From Mucor racemosus (Eukaryota > Mucoromycota > Mucoromycetes > Mucorales > Mucoraceae): 64,000 bases of DNA. Of this stretch, positions 48,797-60,104 are shown in pieces. Each line of letters opens with the position of its first letter. The first letter of the stretch is position 1. The notes under the pieces are model-generated. The model saw only the letters and a list, made by a program, of their open reading frames with translations. It was not told where the DNA came from and searched no databases. The stretch covers positions 1,550,001-1,614,000 of the forward strand of contig JAPEHQ010000012.1 in the NCBI GenBank assembly GCA_027405735.1, in the 5' to 3' direction. Both the position numbers and the translations under genes were made by a program.

Positions 48797-49390
48797 AGTA
48801 AGTGTTATTTAATTTTATGCTGCTGAAGCTAAAACTGTTGTTGCTGTAAACATTATTATAGTTATAAACATGTTTACAAATAATAATAATCGTAAATATA
48901 TTGGCTCTTGCATGTATTGCTCTACATCTCTACAACATCAAGAACGTATTGAATTGTATTATTGTCTATAACCTATATTAATAAAAGCAAATGTAATTTA
49001 AAAACCACCCATTCCAGTAAAAAAATGCAATGGAATTTTGAGAACGGCATGATGCCCATGTACAAACCAATTTGTGCCGATACAATCAGCTCATTATGCT
49101 CATGGTCAGATTTCATTAGTAGTATGCGCAAATAGGGATAATAAAATGTTTATGGGCAATTCTACTATTATACACACGTGGGATTAATGCCATGCAAATA
49201 GACAGAATCTATAATTATGCATATACAGTCTTAGCGCTGTGTTCGTGTGCAGTTTCTTTTGTTATGCCCATGTGCATCATCTTGTTATCTTTTTAAACCA
49301 TATTCAGTGGGCACAACAGCTCAAGCTATAATGTGCAGCTCACCTGGGCACAACAAAATCATCTTGTGCAGCACAGGTCGGCGGTAGTGG

Positions 49391-49859
49391 TTTCATATAT
49401 AAATCCGTTAAATTTGTGATTTTATGGACTTTTTTTTTAATCCAGTTGTATCATATTATACTTTTCAAGTTAAACCCGTTATTAGGTTAATAACGTTATA
49501 GGTTGTATTTATGCTTTACTTAAAATAAGCCTTTGAATAATTAATAGAAATACAGTCGAACCTTAATTTTTGTATGAAATTTCGATACCTGCATCTTATA
49601 GCTGCTTAGAATATTTAAGCAACCGCGTCCGGGCTGTCCGGTAATTTTTTCTAGAAATTTAAAGCTTGGAAATATTATTAGATGGCCGCTTCCGGAGATT
49701 GTGCGGCTTTTTTTTGGAAGAGTGGCCATTGGCAAAAATATGCATAATATACTATGTTGTATGCCTCCACGTACCATATGTTATCACCTTCTACAGTATC
49801 AATACATCTTACAATCTATTGACTACGACATGTATTGAAGTGCAAAGGATTGATATCGG
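49391..49859. repeat. Direct-repeat tail, TIR-like block and truncated LTR
   Basis: Matches 43060-43215 and 43953-44144. It includes 'tacagtcgaaccttaatttt' near 49551 and then, from 49754, the first 106 bp of a long-family LTR (TGTTGTATGCCTCC), which stops at 49859 and abuts another X fragment. Confidence 0.55.
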
Positions 49860-50165
49860 ATCAGCTCATTATGTTCATGGTCAGATTTTATTATTATGCA
49901 CAAATAGGGATAATGATATGCTTATGGGCAATTCTACTATTATGAACGCATGGGATTAATGTCATCATGCACATGGACAAAATCTATTATTCTGGATATA
50001 CAGGCTTAGCGTTGTGCTCGTGTGCAGTTTCTTTTGTTGTGCCCATGTGTATATTGTTATATTTTTGACCATATTCAGTCGGCACAACAACAGCTCAGAC
50101 TATAGTGTGCAGCTCATCTGCGCACAACAAAATCATCTTGTGCAGCACAGGTCGGTCATAGTGAA
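49860..50165 (-). repeat. Repeat family X, short fragment X5
   Basis: Only the right-end microrepeat block of family X is present ('cagctcattatgttcatggt' to 'gcagcacaggtcgg'), matching 42745-43030 and 49085-49380. Confidence 0.6.
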
Positions 50166-50189
50166 GTAAACTTCCACTTTTTGTGTGTA

Positions 50190-50405
50190 TAAATGTGAAT
50201 AGGTATTACAAGTGTTTCAGATACCAACTTCCATAGGTCATTGATGTGCATTCGGTATATTTGAACAACAAATTGATTACCTGCTATCTATACCTATAAA
50301 GGTCAATAAAATCATGAGTTCTCGAGCAATACGGATCCAAATGAGTTCCGGTTGCAATGTCCGGTACTTCTAGTGGTGATCCACAGAACTACAAAAGGTT
50401 TAGCC
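50190..50405 (+). pseudogene. Diverged copy of the coding-like fragment
   Basis: Matches the sequence at 40215-40397 and, in its first 100 bp, 8640-8745. The frame reads VPVAMSGTSSGDPQNYKRFS. Here the fragment continues into 'ctctgagttgctatgg' with no LTR, so it shows the uninterrupted state of the site where the arm copy carries an LTR. Confidence 0.35.
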
Positions 50406-50409
50406 TCTC

Positions 50410-50910
50410 TGAGTTGCTATGGAAATGAAGAAATCAAAACTCGTAGTATCAATTGTTTCGAATATTTTTGAAAATTTTTATAAAATTAAATAATTGTTCA
50501 AAACTGAATTTTGAAGTTGCACTTAATGCACAGTAGATGTGCAAAGAACATATCTTGATTTCATTAGCTAACAGCTGTTTTTGAAGTGTTTTTGGACACG
50601 TTTTTGGAAAAAGAAAAGTCTTTTTCTCTACTTCAAAGAAATTTAGTAACTGGAAAAAATGCTTGAAGTCAATGAATATTGAGCTAAATGGGCTGCAATT
50701 TTCAAAATATATATTACAGCTTTAACAGTATTCAGAACTATGATTTTAGTATTTCATTAGTATGCTAATTAAATTGTAGAAGTCAAGCAAACTCTTTTTC
50801 CAAGTGGGGTTTATGGCTCAGCGGACCATTTAAAACTAGAAATAGCGCTAAATCAACCGAAATCAGCATATATGACAGTGGCAAGTACCTAAAATAATTA
50901 GTAAACGTCC
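50410..50910 (-). repeat. Repeat family Y, partial copy E
   Basis: Its reverse complement matches copy A near 5050-5270: 'cccacttggaaaaag', 'aatactgttaaagct' and 'atatattttgaaa' in the same order. The part homologous to the MRVYKGK frame is absent. Confidence 0.55.
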
Positions 50911-51069
50911 TTTTTTTTCAGTCATATTTATAATGCAATGCGTTTTACATCTGTTTATCTTTTCAAAAATATTTTTGTTTGATATAATATATAAATATAT
51001 TGCAAATGAAAGCTATGCATTTATCACGCAATATATGATTAAAAAATATGAGATACAGTAAAAAATGTT

Positions 51070-51325
51070 TGCTGTTCATTTTTTAATTGATTAAATGATC
51101 AACCACTTATTAATATTAGAGATCGGTAAACATTGGTTGAAGGAATGTTAATGTTCTTATTTGTAAATTTATATTTATTAAGGAAAATAAATAAGGATGT
51201 AAACAGGAGAAAATACAGATAATTTTACAAGGAATTATAGAACGATTTCCTTGTAGTATTTACAGGAACATTCGAAATGAGCATTACTGCTGTGAAACAT
51301 TATAATGATAATTTGATTCATTACA
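51070..51325 (-). mobile_element. Diverged solo LTR, short family
   Basis: Similar to 48525-48796 along most of its length ('gatttccttgtagtatttac', 'taaataagg', ending 'gattcattaca') but with many substitutions and small gaps, and with no recognisable target duplication. It is an older insertion of the same or a related family. The left edge is uncertain. Confidence 0.6.
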
Positions 51326-51625
51326 AGAAGCTTTGAAACATTTCCAATACTAACACAATTGTTATATCATGGATTGAACCTTTAATTTAGATTTCGAGAA
51401 TCATTAAAATTGGTAGATATATGAATGATTAAAAAACAGAAACTTTGCCCTCCTCAACGTTATGTGACATACGGACGACAATTTACAAAGAACAATGCGA
51501 AATAATAGTAGCAATATAAAATGGATCTCGCATGATGAATATGATTTAACGAGTCACTGGCACATGAGAATCAAATTTTTTCGAAAGGTTGAATGTAAGA
51601 ATTGTTCTTGTCTTGAACTTGACAT

Positions 51626-51986
51626 ATGGCCGTGGAATCAGAAGATCCTACTAAAGGATTGCAAGCTTGGGAGTCAAGGAGAAAAGAATGGACAAAACCC
51701 AATCAAAAATACATCGACGATCAAGATAAAGCAGCAGCTATTGCAAAAAAGTACGATGAATTTATGAATCAAGAATCACAACAAAAGGCCATTTATAAGC
51801 AGTTGGTGCATCAACGTCAAATATTCAAAACCCCAATTTCATTGAAATATATTGTGAGCTTTTTATTATTTTTATGATTTTATAATATTCTTATTCATGT
51901 AATTTAAGATTCCAATTTTAGTTACTGGATGGCAAGAAGATGGTTTATGGCCCAAGGGTCAAATAGTGCAAGAAAGAAGCGACTAA
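51626..51986 (+). CDS. Small DUF4050/Gag1-like protein (tentative)
   Basis: Two exons (51626-51853 and 51909-51986) joined across a 55-nt GTGAGC..AAG intron encode 101 residues: MAVESEDPTKGLQAWESRRK, EWTKPNQKYIDDQDKAAAIA..., an amphipathic helical region, then PISLKYI/IPILVTGWQEDGLWP. The W..RR.EWT start and terminal W..DGLWP recall the fungal Gag1-like clamp (DUF4050) domain, a poorly known family linked to membrane-protein turnover in fission yeast; I am sure the gene is real but not sure of the family. It converges on the GID1-like gene with 29 bp between stop codons. Confidence 0.7.
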
Positions 51987-52015
51987 GTTTATAAATACCC
52001 CCCCCCCTCTATTTA

Positions 52016-54279
52016 TCAGTTAGACATAAAATGATTTTGAATATGCATCAATGATGATTTTCCGTGACCCGATAAAGCAAGTTCTTTACTTGTTACAATG
52101 GCCTGTTTAAAGACTAATTCCAAATTGGATTTTATAGCATGATGTTGATACGCTATTATATGTATATTTGTATTAAAAAAAAAGTGTTTGTTAATTTGAT
52201 TTTCTTATATTACCTTGAATTGCATTATTCAAATCTGAAGCATCCAAATCTCGACGAGATGTATCAAGTAAATGACCCATTGGGCTTGATTTAGGATCAG
52301 CGAATGACAATAAAGTAAACAATTCCATCAACTGACTCCAATATTTTGTATGTTGATATTCTTCCTGAAGTTGTTGACCATAATGCATAGCCCTGCGAGC
52401 AGTAGTCATAGTTTTGGGATTCTCGTCTTCTTCATTCAAGAATAGACTACTATGGCTACTACGGCGTCCATGATTGCTAACACTAGATAAACGTCTTCTT
52501 CTTCCGTTTATATGCTGAGGCTCTTCTAAATGTGAATCAGACGAAGGAGATGCAGCAATAGCAGCCCAACTTAAGCGTCTTCCCGACGCAACAACAGGCA
52601 ATGGTGGTGATACAAGAGGGGCATTGTAATGTCCAAATGTTACAGGCTGTTCTTCATAGAGTACTTGATGTTGTAAATCATTACTACTGAAACTTAATGT
52701 ACGACTTCTACCTGATTGAACACTCATTGTGTCATCATCTGTATCACTATTGTTTACATCAGATGGACAGTGTAATTGTATAGAAGATTGTTCATGGCAA
52801 TCATCAATCAAGATGTCAAGATATTTACGAGTTTTTAATTGGAATAATAAATCAGGATTGTTATCAAGCAGATTTGGATACATTGTTTCTGTTTTTTCAA
52901 TAGCCATATCAACATGACCTGTCATGAGCGATTTGCGAATACTACTTCTTGTGTCTTGATCTATATTGTCGTTATTGCTTATTGGAATCACTTGTTTCAT
53001 ATTACCAACGTATTCAATGTTCTTTTTCATGGCATTAACTGTACCAATATAGCCTTGATGAATCAAATAAGAAAGTACCATTTCATCAATTTGTGATTTA
53101 GTATCATTTTTGTATTTATTTTGAGGTGATTCTTCCACATGTACATCACATACTTGGCTGACTAACATTCTCTGTTGATCCTACAAAAAAAAAAAAAAAG
53201 TTGTCAATTAGGTATATTGAATACGGAAATTATTATTATAAATTACTTTTATATATTGTTCAATATCAAAGGCGAATTCTCCTTGACCAAAATTAGCTGA
53301 TATTTTCTCGTCTTGTGTACTAAGACCAATGCAAGGATATAATAAATCAGACGATGCATCAATAGAATCAAATGCACATCCAAGCGAGACGCCATTTTTT
53401 GTATAAAATGCAGTGTCGTTAAAGAAGTTTATACCACATCCAATGACATCGCCTGATGCAAATGAAGGACCATAGGATTTTCCTTTAGAATTTTTTTTGT
53501 ATATCTGACCATTTTGACCGTGATATCCAAATGAGCCTTGACTATTGCCTAGCGTATGAGGAGAAAAAAAGAGTAGGGTTTAACACAAAATCATGTTATA
53601 AAGCATTCATGTTAATTGTTTACCTGGTAGTTTATCCAATGTATGAGTTGAATTACAGAAACCAATAGCAAATAGACCATCATTTCCCATTGAAATAACG
53701 TTCATTTCATAATAGTAAATACCACATTGAGGTCTCATTGGGAAGTTTGTGCGAATAGATGCTGCCTCTGTGTGTTCTTTTTTACCCGGTCCTACACCAG
53801 AAAAAAAAACAACTTATAAACAATGGGTTTCCCACGAAAGATGTTGCATGATGGGGTTTATTTTATTTTATTTTACCTGGAATATTGGCATGAAATGTTA
53901 AATCATAACCATTCAAACCAATTTGTAAATGGCGTGATTTATCGTTTATATTCCAATATTGTGGTAATCGAAGATCAATTTCTACAAGATCTTTGTTATA
54001 TTCATCATTATTATTCTTCTTTTTCTGCTGTAAGTGATGATATTGATCAGTGACAAGATTGGCATAGCTTGTCTGTTTGAGGTAAGCGGGATACTTTGGC
54101 GGAGCTAATGCTGTGAAGAAATTCAAGGGAGTTGATGGGGTTGAAGGTACAGATGAAGTGGGTGATGCATGATGAAATGAAGGTTGCTTATGAAATGTCC
54201 AAGGAAATGCTTGTAGAGGAGGAAATGCTGAAGAATAAGTTGTGCTTGTTGTAGTTGTAGGTGATAAAAACTGGGTCAT
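52016..54279 (-). CDS. RanBPM/GID1(VID30)-like SPRY-LisH-CTLH-CRA protein
   Basis: Multi-exon minus-strand gene starting MTQFLSPTTTTSTTYSSAFP at 54279. A Ser/Pro-rich N-terminus is followed by a SPRY domain (GLNGYDLTFHANIPG, FPMRPQCGIYYYEMNVISMG, NSQGSFGYHGQNGQIYKKNS, YGPSFASGDVIGCGINF, FYTKNGVSLGCAFDSI), a LisH segment (IDEMVLSYLIHQGYIGTVNA), a CTLH segment (RSSIRKSLMTGHVDMAIEKT) and, after a Ser/Arg-rich insert, a CRA-type helical end. A last exon, reached through an intron with GTAATA donor, adds AYQHHAIKSNLELVFKQAIV to SLMHIQNHFMSN and stops at 52016. GID1/RanBPM is the scaffold of the GID/CTLH ubiquitin ligase, which in yeast degrades gluconeogenic enzymes. Domain order and length fit the family. 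Confidence 0.93.
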
Positions 54280-54468
54280 TATTTTCTTTTTTTCTGAACG
54301 GAAAACGGGAAGAAAGAAAGGGATAATTTTGAAATAATCTCGAATGTTTCTTATATCATATACAATAGCATAAACTTGTCCTCACGTGGGATAATAAAAT
54401 AGGTTGTACTATACCATAGAATTCAAAAAAAAAAAAAAATTTGTTTATTGTAAATAAAGACTATATGT
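54280..54468. other. Short intergenic, GID1 promoter and S10 3' flank
   Basis: Contains an A run (54426-54439) and no genes; both neighbours are on the minus strand. Confidence 0.4.
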
Positions 54469-55160
54469 CTATTTTTTTCCCAGTGTCTCAAATTCAATCT
54501 TTGTTGCACGCATACCAATACCAGCTGGTGCATTCATTGTCAAATATCGTATCCATCTTTCAACTACTTCAGGGTGAGCATCTTTGATTTGAAGTAATCT
54601 TTTATGTGTTTTTCTTTCGAAATTTTCTTGTGATTTCTTGTGAACAAAAGGTGATCGAATTACTGTCCAACGTGAAGTTTGAGTAGGTAATGGCACTGTA
54701 CCAGAACAAGGCATACCCATGTGGAAGGCTGCACGGCGAGCGAAATCTGCAAAAAAGTCGAGTTGTTGAGGAAGATATCCTCTCATTTGAAGGTTGCATA
54801 CAGGAATGTCGTGGGTAGGTGTAACTCTTTTAGGCACTATAATGTCGATTTTAATAAAATATGTCGATGCATTTTTCTAATCACTTTTTACCTTCAAAAA
54901 CTTCACTGAATTCTTCATTGGTTTCTGCGGTTTTAGGAAGTTCAAGAATAGTTTTATTTTCGGTTGCTGATGCTGCATTGGCTGTTGTACTATAGAATGA
55001 TATGTCAATATATGTATATCTCAACAATCCCCAAACTTACGCTAATGAACGAGAAGCTTGGAATAATCTAGGTGAAGCTCTAACTAATTTTGACTAAGAT
55101 TTTGGTTAGGAATCTGATAAACATTGTGTTGATTCATAATCTTCTTACTGTAGACAGCAT
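54469..55160 (-). CDS. Mitochondrial ribosomal protein S10 (uS10m)
   Basis: Four exons. A 12-nt first exon encodes only MLST, starting at 55160. It is joined across a 56-nt intron (GTAAGA donor, CTAAC branch, TTAG acceptor) to SKLVRASPRLFQASRSLA, which gives a basic, Ser/Arg-rich mitochondrial presequence. The third exon adds TTANAASATENKTILELPKT and NEEFSEVFE. The main exon encodes the uS10 fold: VTPTHDIPVCNLQMRGYLPQ, GTVPLPTQTSRWTVIRSPFV, HKKSQENFERKTHKRLLQI and GIGMRATKIEF. About 176 residues in all. The protein belongs to the mitoribosomal small subunit. Without the tiny first exon an in-frame stop would precede the presequence, which supports the model. Confidence 0.92.
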
Positions 55161-55760
55161 ATTTAAAATGTTCAGGGGGGTTGAAGGAAGCTTATTGATT
55201 CCATCCTCGTCGTTTTTTGTTAGAATATATCCCTGCGAAGCCACTTTCAACCATGCCCTTCCCCCGGATGGAGGTGACTCGACTTGACCATCGTTGAGAA
55301 GCAGCAATTTGGCAGCTGCTCTTCAAAATGCTGGATATGGTCATATGTGTAATCCGGGGTGACAGGATACTGAATAACCATTGTCAGCTATGAACAAATA
55401 ATATTACAATAATATTTATATGCTATAGTATAATTCTGTAAGATTAGATTAGCATATCTGGTATGCAGTTTATCAAGAAAAAATTCTTTAAAAGGTACTG
55501 AATGGACTGTTTTAGAATATTTGATCCATTTGATTATAAATGCAATTACTAGCCAAGTTGGCGTGATCCAATGAGCAACCTTTGCCCTACATGAATGGCC
55601 AATGAAAGGGATGAAATAATCGTCATCGCCTTGAATTAGTAAGAGATACGGGAAATATAGAAAGTATAAAAGAAAAACCTAATCAACTACTTTCTCTGTT
55701 TCTCTTTGCTCAGATTACATTAAATATAACCCTCATAAATTTGGTTTTTATATCAGAATA
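55161..55760. promoter_or_regulatory. Divergent intergenic region between S10 and OPT genes
   Basis: Six hundred bp between divergent start codons. 55195-55365 is less A+T-rich than usual and might be a decayed coding piece, but no frame is convincing. CCAAT occurs near 55568 and TATAAAAG at 55665-55672, 89 bp before the transporter start codon; the latter is a plausible TATA box. Confidence 0.35.
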
Positions 55761-58195
55761 ATGACCAAGGATACCAATCATACAGGAGATGAAATTTATT
55801 CATTTCGAGGTTTGTGAAAATGTAACCGAGATTCAATAGAATGTCGGTTTAACAATGTTGTAGATCCAGCAACCTTTCAACAAAGTAATAGCAATGAAAA
55901 TTCACATATAGAACAAGAAGATGTCGAAAATCATTTTACAGTAGGTTCGATGATGGCTATTCCAAATAAAAAAAAGCTAACCTTTTGTCTTCAGTTACGA
56001 GCAGTTGCTTGTGGTCTTCTGATCGGTACATTAATGTGCTTTTCCAACATGTATTTTGGTCTTCAAACAGGTTGGATTTCAATGATGTCTCTACAATCAT
56101 CCTTACTAGGCTTTGCAATGTTTAAACCATTTCAGCATATGTTGAAACATAAATTTGGACCCATCGAAAACGTGGTATTACAAACAACCGCAGTTGCTAC
56201 CGCTACAATGCCCTTGGCAGCAGGTAAAATTCGAGTTGTTTAATGATACACCTCCTCAGAAATTCATTAAAATTTGTTATTAGGTTTTGTTGGTGTCATT
56301 CCAGCTTTAGAATTAATGACAAAAAATGACAACCCTACAGGAGCAGTAGTATTAAGTGGCCGTCAATTGATATTGTGGTCCCTCGGTGTTGCCTTTTTCG
56401 GTGTATTTTTTGCTATTCCATTACGTAAAGAGACAATCATCCGTGAAAGACTAAAGTTCCCATCTGGAACAGCAACAGCTCAAATGATTAGTTTACTTCA
56501 TCAAAGAGAGGATCCTACATTGATTGATCATACAATTACAAAAAGAGCTGGAAAAAACGCATTGCGTTTTAGAAGAAATCAACGTAATGGCGAACGTCAA
56601 CCTTTAATTCAACAACGACAACAACAACAACAACAAAGATATACTGCTCCCGCAATTTCTTCCGAAGCTCCCGAACAAGTTCAAAAGACATTTGAATATA
56701 GTTGGTCTTTGAAATTACATGGTCTACTTGCATCATTCACTGTATCATCTTTATATACCTTATCTTCTTATTTTGTACCAGCTATCAATGCTATTCCTAT
56801 TTTCAACTGGATATCCTTTGGTTTGATTGATTTTAATGCATGGCAATGGTATTTTACACCTAGCTTCAGTTACGTTGGACAAGGTATTATTATGGGTTTA
56901 CCTACTACTTTATCTATGCTATTGGGTTGTGTTATCGGATGGGGTGTTTTATCACCTGTTGCTTACTATGCAGGTTGGGCGCCTGGCCCAATTGATGACT
57001 GGAAAACAGGTTCTAAAGGATGGATTTTATGGATTTCATTAGGTGTCATGATTGCCGAATCGTGCGTATCTTTGATTGTTGTTTTTGTTAGAACTATTGT
57101 CAAGACAGTGCGTCTTAAACAGGAAGAAGGATTATTCTCCACTGTGAGTAATGGCAACGAATCAGTGCAAGAAGAAATGATTGAACATGTATTAGAAGAA
57201 GAAATTGTTGAAGTGGATGCTCCTCTTAGCCAACAAGTTTCTAAAAAAGTGGCTATTATTGGTTTGATTGCCTCCAGCATCTTGTGTGCTGTATTAGTTC
57301 GTGTTGTATTTGGAGCTGAAGCCATGCCTATTGGGATGACATTTGTTTCAATTTTGATTGCCATGTTCCTTAGTGTTCTTGGTGTTCGCGCTTTGGGTGA
57401 GACTGATTTGAATCCTGTATCGGGAATTGGCAAATTATCACAATGTATTACAGCTACACTTATGCCTGGCGCCATTCTAGCCAATCTAATTGCTGGTGGT
57501 ATTGCTGAAGCAGGTGCACAACAAGCAGGTAAATATATATCAATATCTTATGCAATAATTTAATTTAACACAGTTGAAAAATAGGTGATTTGATGCAAGA
57601 TCTTAAAACAGGTCATTTACTCGGTGCATCTCCTAAAGCTCAGTTTTATGGTCAGATGATTGGCTCTTTTGCGAGTGTTTTCATTGCTACAGGCGCTTAT
57701 TTGTTGTATAGAACTGTATACAATATTCCTGGCCCAGAATTCCCGGTGCCTACAGCTCAAGTATGGTTAGACATGTCTCGACTTGTCAATGGACACCCTC
57801 TTCCTCCTCACGTTTTTGAATTTGTATTTGCATTTGCCATCTTATTTGCAGTATTTGTATTAATCAAGGAACTTTATCCTGATCATCAAAAGCAAGGTTG
57901 GGTTCGATTTATACCTCAAGGCATTGCCTTTGCCATTGGTATGTATAATCCTCCCAACTTTACATTGGCCCGTGTTATTGGTGGCCTTATTGTTCATTTC
58001 TGGAACAAATTTTGTGATGAACCCAAATATAAACATGAACAAACCCATCATGGGATTCGTGCCTGGATTGAACCATATCGATCAATTGGTGGTAAGGTTT
58101 TTATTGTTGTTGTAGCAAGTGGCTTTGTGCTTGGTGAAGGTACATTTGCTATTGTTAACATGACCATGCGAGCCTTTAACGTACCTCATTTTTAA
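55761..58195 (+). CDS. OPT-family oligopeptide/metal-chelate transporter
   Basis: Four exons (55761-55809, 55864-56223, 56284-57528, 57585-58195) give 754 residues, all junctions falling after the first base of a codon. A polar N-terminus is followed by about a dozen or more membrane spans. Signature pieces are CFSNMYFGLQTGWISMMSLQ, FPSGTATAQMISLLHQ, FSYVGQGIIMGLPTTLSML, DLNPVSGIGKLSQ, GDLMQDLKTGHLLGASPKAQ and FIPQGIAFAIGMYNPPNFT, characteristic of the OPT superfamily and of the YGL114W-like fungal subgroup rather than the classic ISP4 peptide transporters. A charged loop (residues about 235-275) has a Gln-rich stretch. OPT proteins import small peptides or metal chelates with protons; the substrate cannot be told. 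The intron-1 donor is GTTTGT. Confidence 0.93.
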
Positions 58196-58519
58196 TTTAT
58201 TAATATTCCCTCTTCTTATATTTATTGTACATAATATTATTTAACTCATATATACATATATACATATAATAAAGCGTTACATGTTTGATTACTTGTCTCT
58301 TTACCAAATACCATACTATACGAGTGAATTACTGCAAATGAAGCATTGCCGTCCACGCACAAATTTTCAACTTCCGGTTTCATGAAATTCAATCTTTCAA
58401 GGATTTTCATCCACAATAAGCATGACGAATACAAATATAATAAATTCTGACCATTCAAAGACATTATGGATAGTTTATTGGAATTTTTATTTTCACAATT
58501 TATACGTATTTGCACCATT
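58196..58519. other. 3' flank of the OPT gene
   Basis: Tandem 'tatacata' units near 58248-58268 and an 'aataaa' at 58268-58273 that could serve as a polyadenylation signal. The 93-codon minus frame at 58246-58527 has no family resemblance. Confidence 0.35.
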
Positions 58520-59250
58520 AATCTCACTTTTTAGTGGTGGCTGATACGTTTATTGAACTTGAAACATGTCGCTTTTATCCAATAAATCAAGTTAGTGCAA
58601 CCCCATTTTCAGTTTTCAAAGTTTTTAAAAAGTGTAAAAACTAATACATTTCATGTTCAAATACAACTAAAAGTAAAGTAATAGTCTGTTGTGCGTGGTA
58701 AACGCTATTATTTGACCAAAATTGTTGAGAATTAGTACTTTGAACGGTTTGTTTTGAGAGTTTACGGCCCTTTCTGGTGTTCAAAAGTGTACCAAACAAT
58801 TGCTATGAATTAGTAGATTAGTCTCGTTGCATTACTAGAGGTTTTTGCAAATTTTGATTTTCACTCAATTTTTGCCTTGCTACCACACGTCCGAAATTGC
58901 AAAATTTGAAGAATTCAATTTTTCACATGAAAAATGAGACTTTTTACTAAGGTATATATTGAGAAATTCTGACTGTATTAATTATATCTTTATGTCAAAA
59001 ACGTTTATTTTCAAGTTCTATGCTAAATTTTTTGACTTTTCCTCAAAAAACCAAAATACTACATTTTGAGCAATTGCTGCAAAATTTGTAAAAAAAAATA
59101 ACAAACAAAAATTTTCATTTAATAGCTCATTAAATTTTACATGTTTAATATTAATAAAGGGTTTGGTAATAATTATGCATTATTTGGTGTGAAAATCCTT
59201 GAAAGAAATTTTTTTTTTGAAAAAAATCTAAAATTGGATCAGAAATCGAA
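58520..59250 (+). repeat. Repeat family Z, copy Z2
   Basis: Collinear with Z1: 'aatttttcacatgaaaaatg', 'actttttactaaggtatata', 'gacttttcctcaaaaaacca', 'gatcagaaatcgaaaaattg'. It has no SINE insertion and so shows the uninterrupted order of the family. Confidence 0.6.
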
Positions 59251-60104
59251 AAATTGCGGTTTTCGTGTTTAAACCCCGCGAGCCATTTCTTTTTGCTCTT
59301 TATTGGGAAATTATTGTAACAAAGGTATGAAGATTGAGCATTACAATACTTCCTATGATGAGTAATAAATCATTAATGCCTTTCGGTGTTGTTTTCATTC
59401 AAATAAAGTTGATTTCAACAAAGCATATAGTTTTATTTGATGCTTTAAAATTTTCAGCAACAGAATTTTGTAGATACGTTGCTGCAGTTCTACAATAGTG
59501 TGCGAATTTTTAGTATATTTTAATATCGTGAATATTTAGGTTTGACGCTTTGAAAATACATTGTGCGTAATTTAATACTTTTTTTTTAATAATTCATTAT
59601 CAAGAGAAAGCCCTCTTCTTCAAAAAAAAAATTTTTTGAGTAATAACCATATAAATGTTTACATTTTAAAGAACAAATTAGTTCAAATCGACAGCTTTAT
59701 TAATTCAAAAAATCGATAATCTTCGGCGTAATAATGAGGTGGAAATGTGAATAGCTTATTTTTCATTGCCAACGAGAAGAGGGTCGGTCCGGAAATCACA
59801 ATTCAATGTAAGCCAATGAAGCTTTGTCTATTACGCTGTAGTGGAAATCTAAAATTTCCACAAAAATACTGGCAAAGCCATCAATACATCAAACCTTCCT
59901 TTTCACATTAGGTAAAGTAAGAGGGCTGACATGTAGGATGTGGGGGGAATGTGTATGTGTATGTGCATGAACTTGTAGATGATATACGAAATAGAATATT
60001 GTTTTAGATGGATGTTTTAGATGGATGGATGGGAATTTTTATTTTGATAGAGCCAATGTAACTGACCTATTTTTTTTTTTTTTTTTTTTTTCATGATAGC
60101 CAAT
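59251..60104. other. Intergenic upstream of RPS16
   Basis: A+T-rich without genes up to about 59750, then a less A+T-rich promoter-like region with 'agatggatg' repeats (60006-60030) and a T run of about 22 (60071-60091) directly before the start codon. Confidence 0.4.

Larger units (their letters stand above)
45862..49390 (-). repeat. Repeat family X, copy X4 (outer right)
   Basis: Mirror of X2. Left of about 47890 it belongs to the near-identical arm; to the right it is only moderately similar to X2 and closer to X3. It is interrupted by the 529-bp LTR (46402-46930) and by the 272-bp LTR (48525-48796). The right end has 'gcagcacaggtcggcggtag'. Confidence 0.7.
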
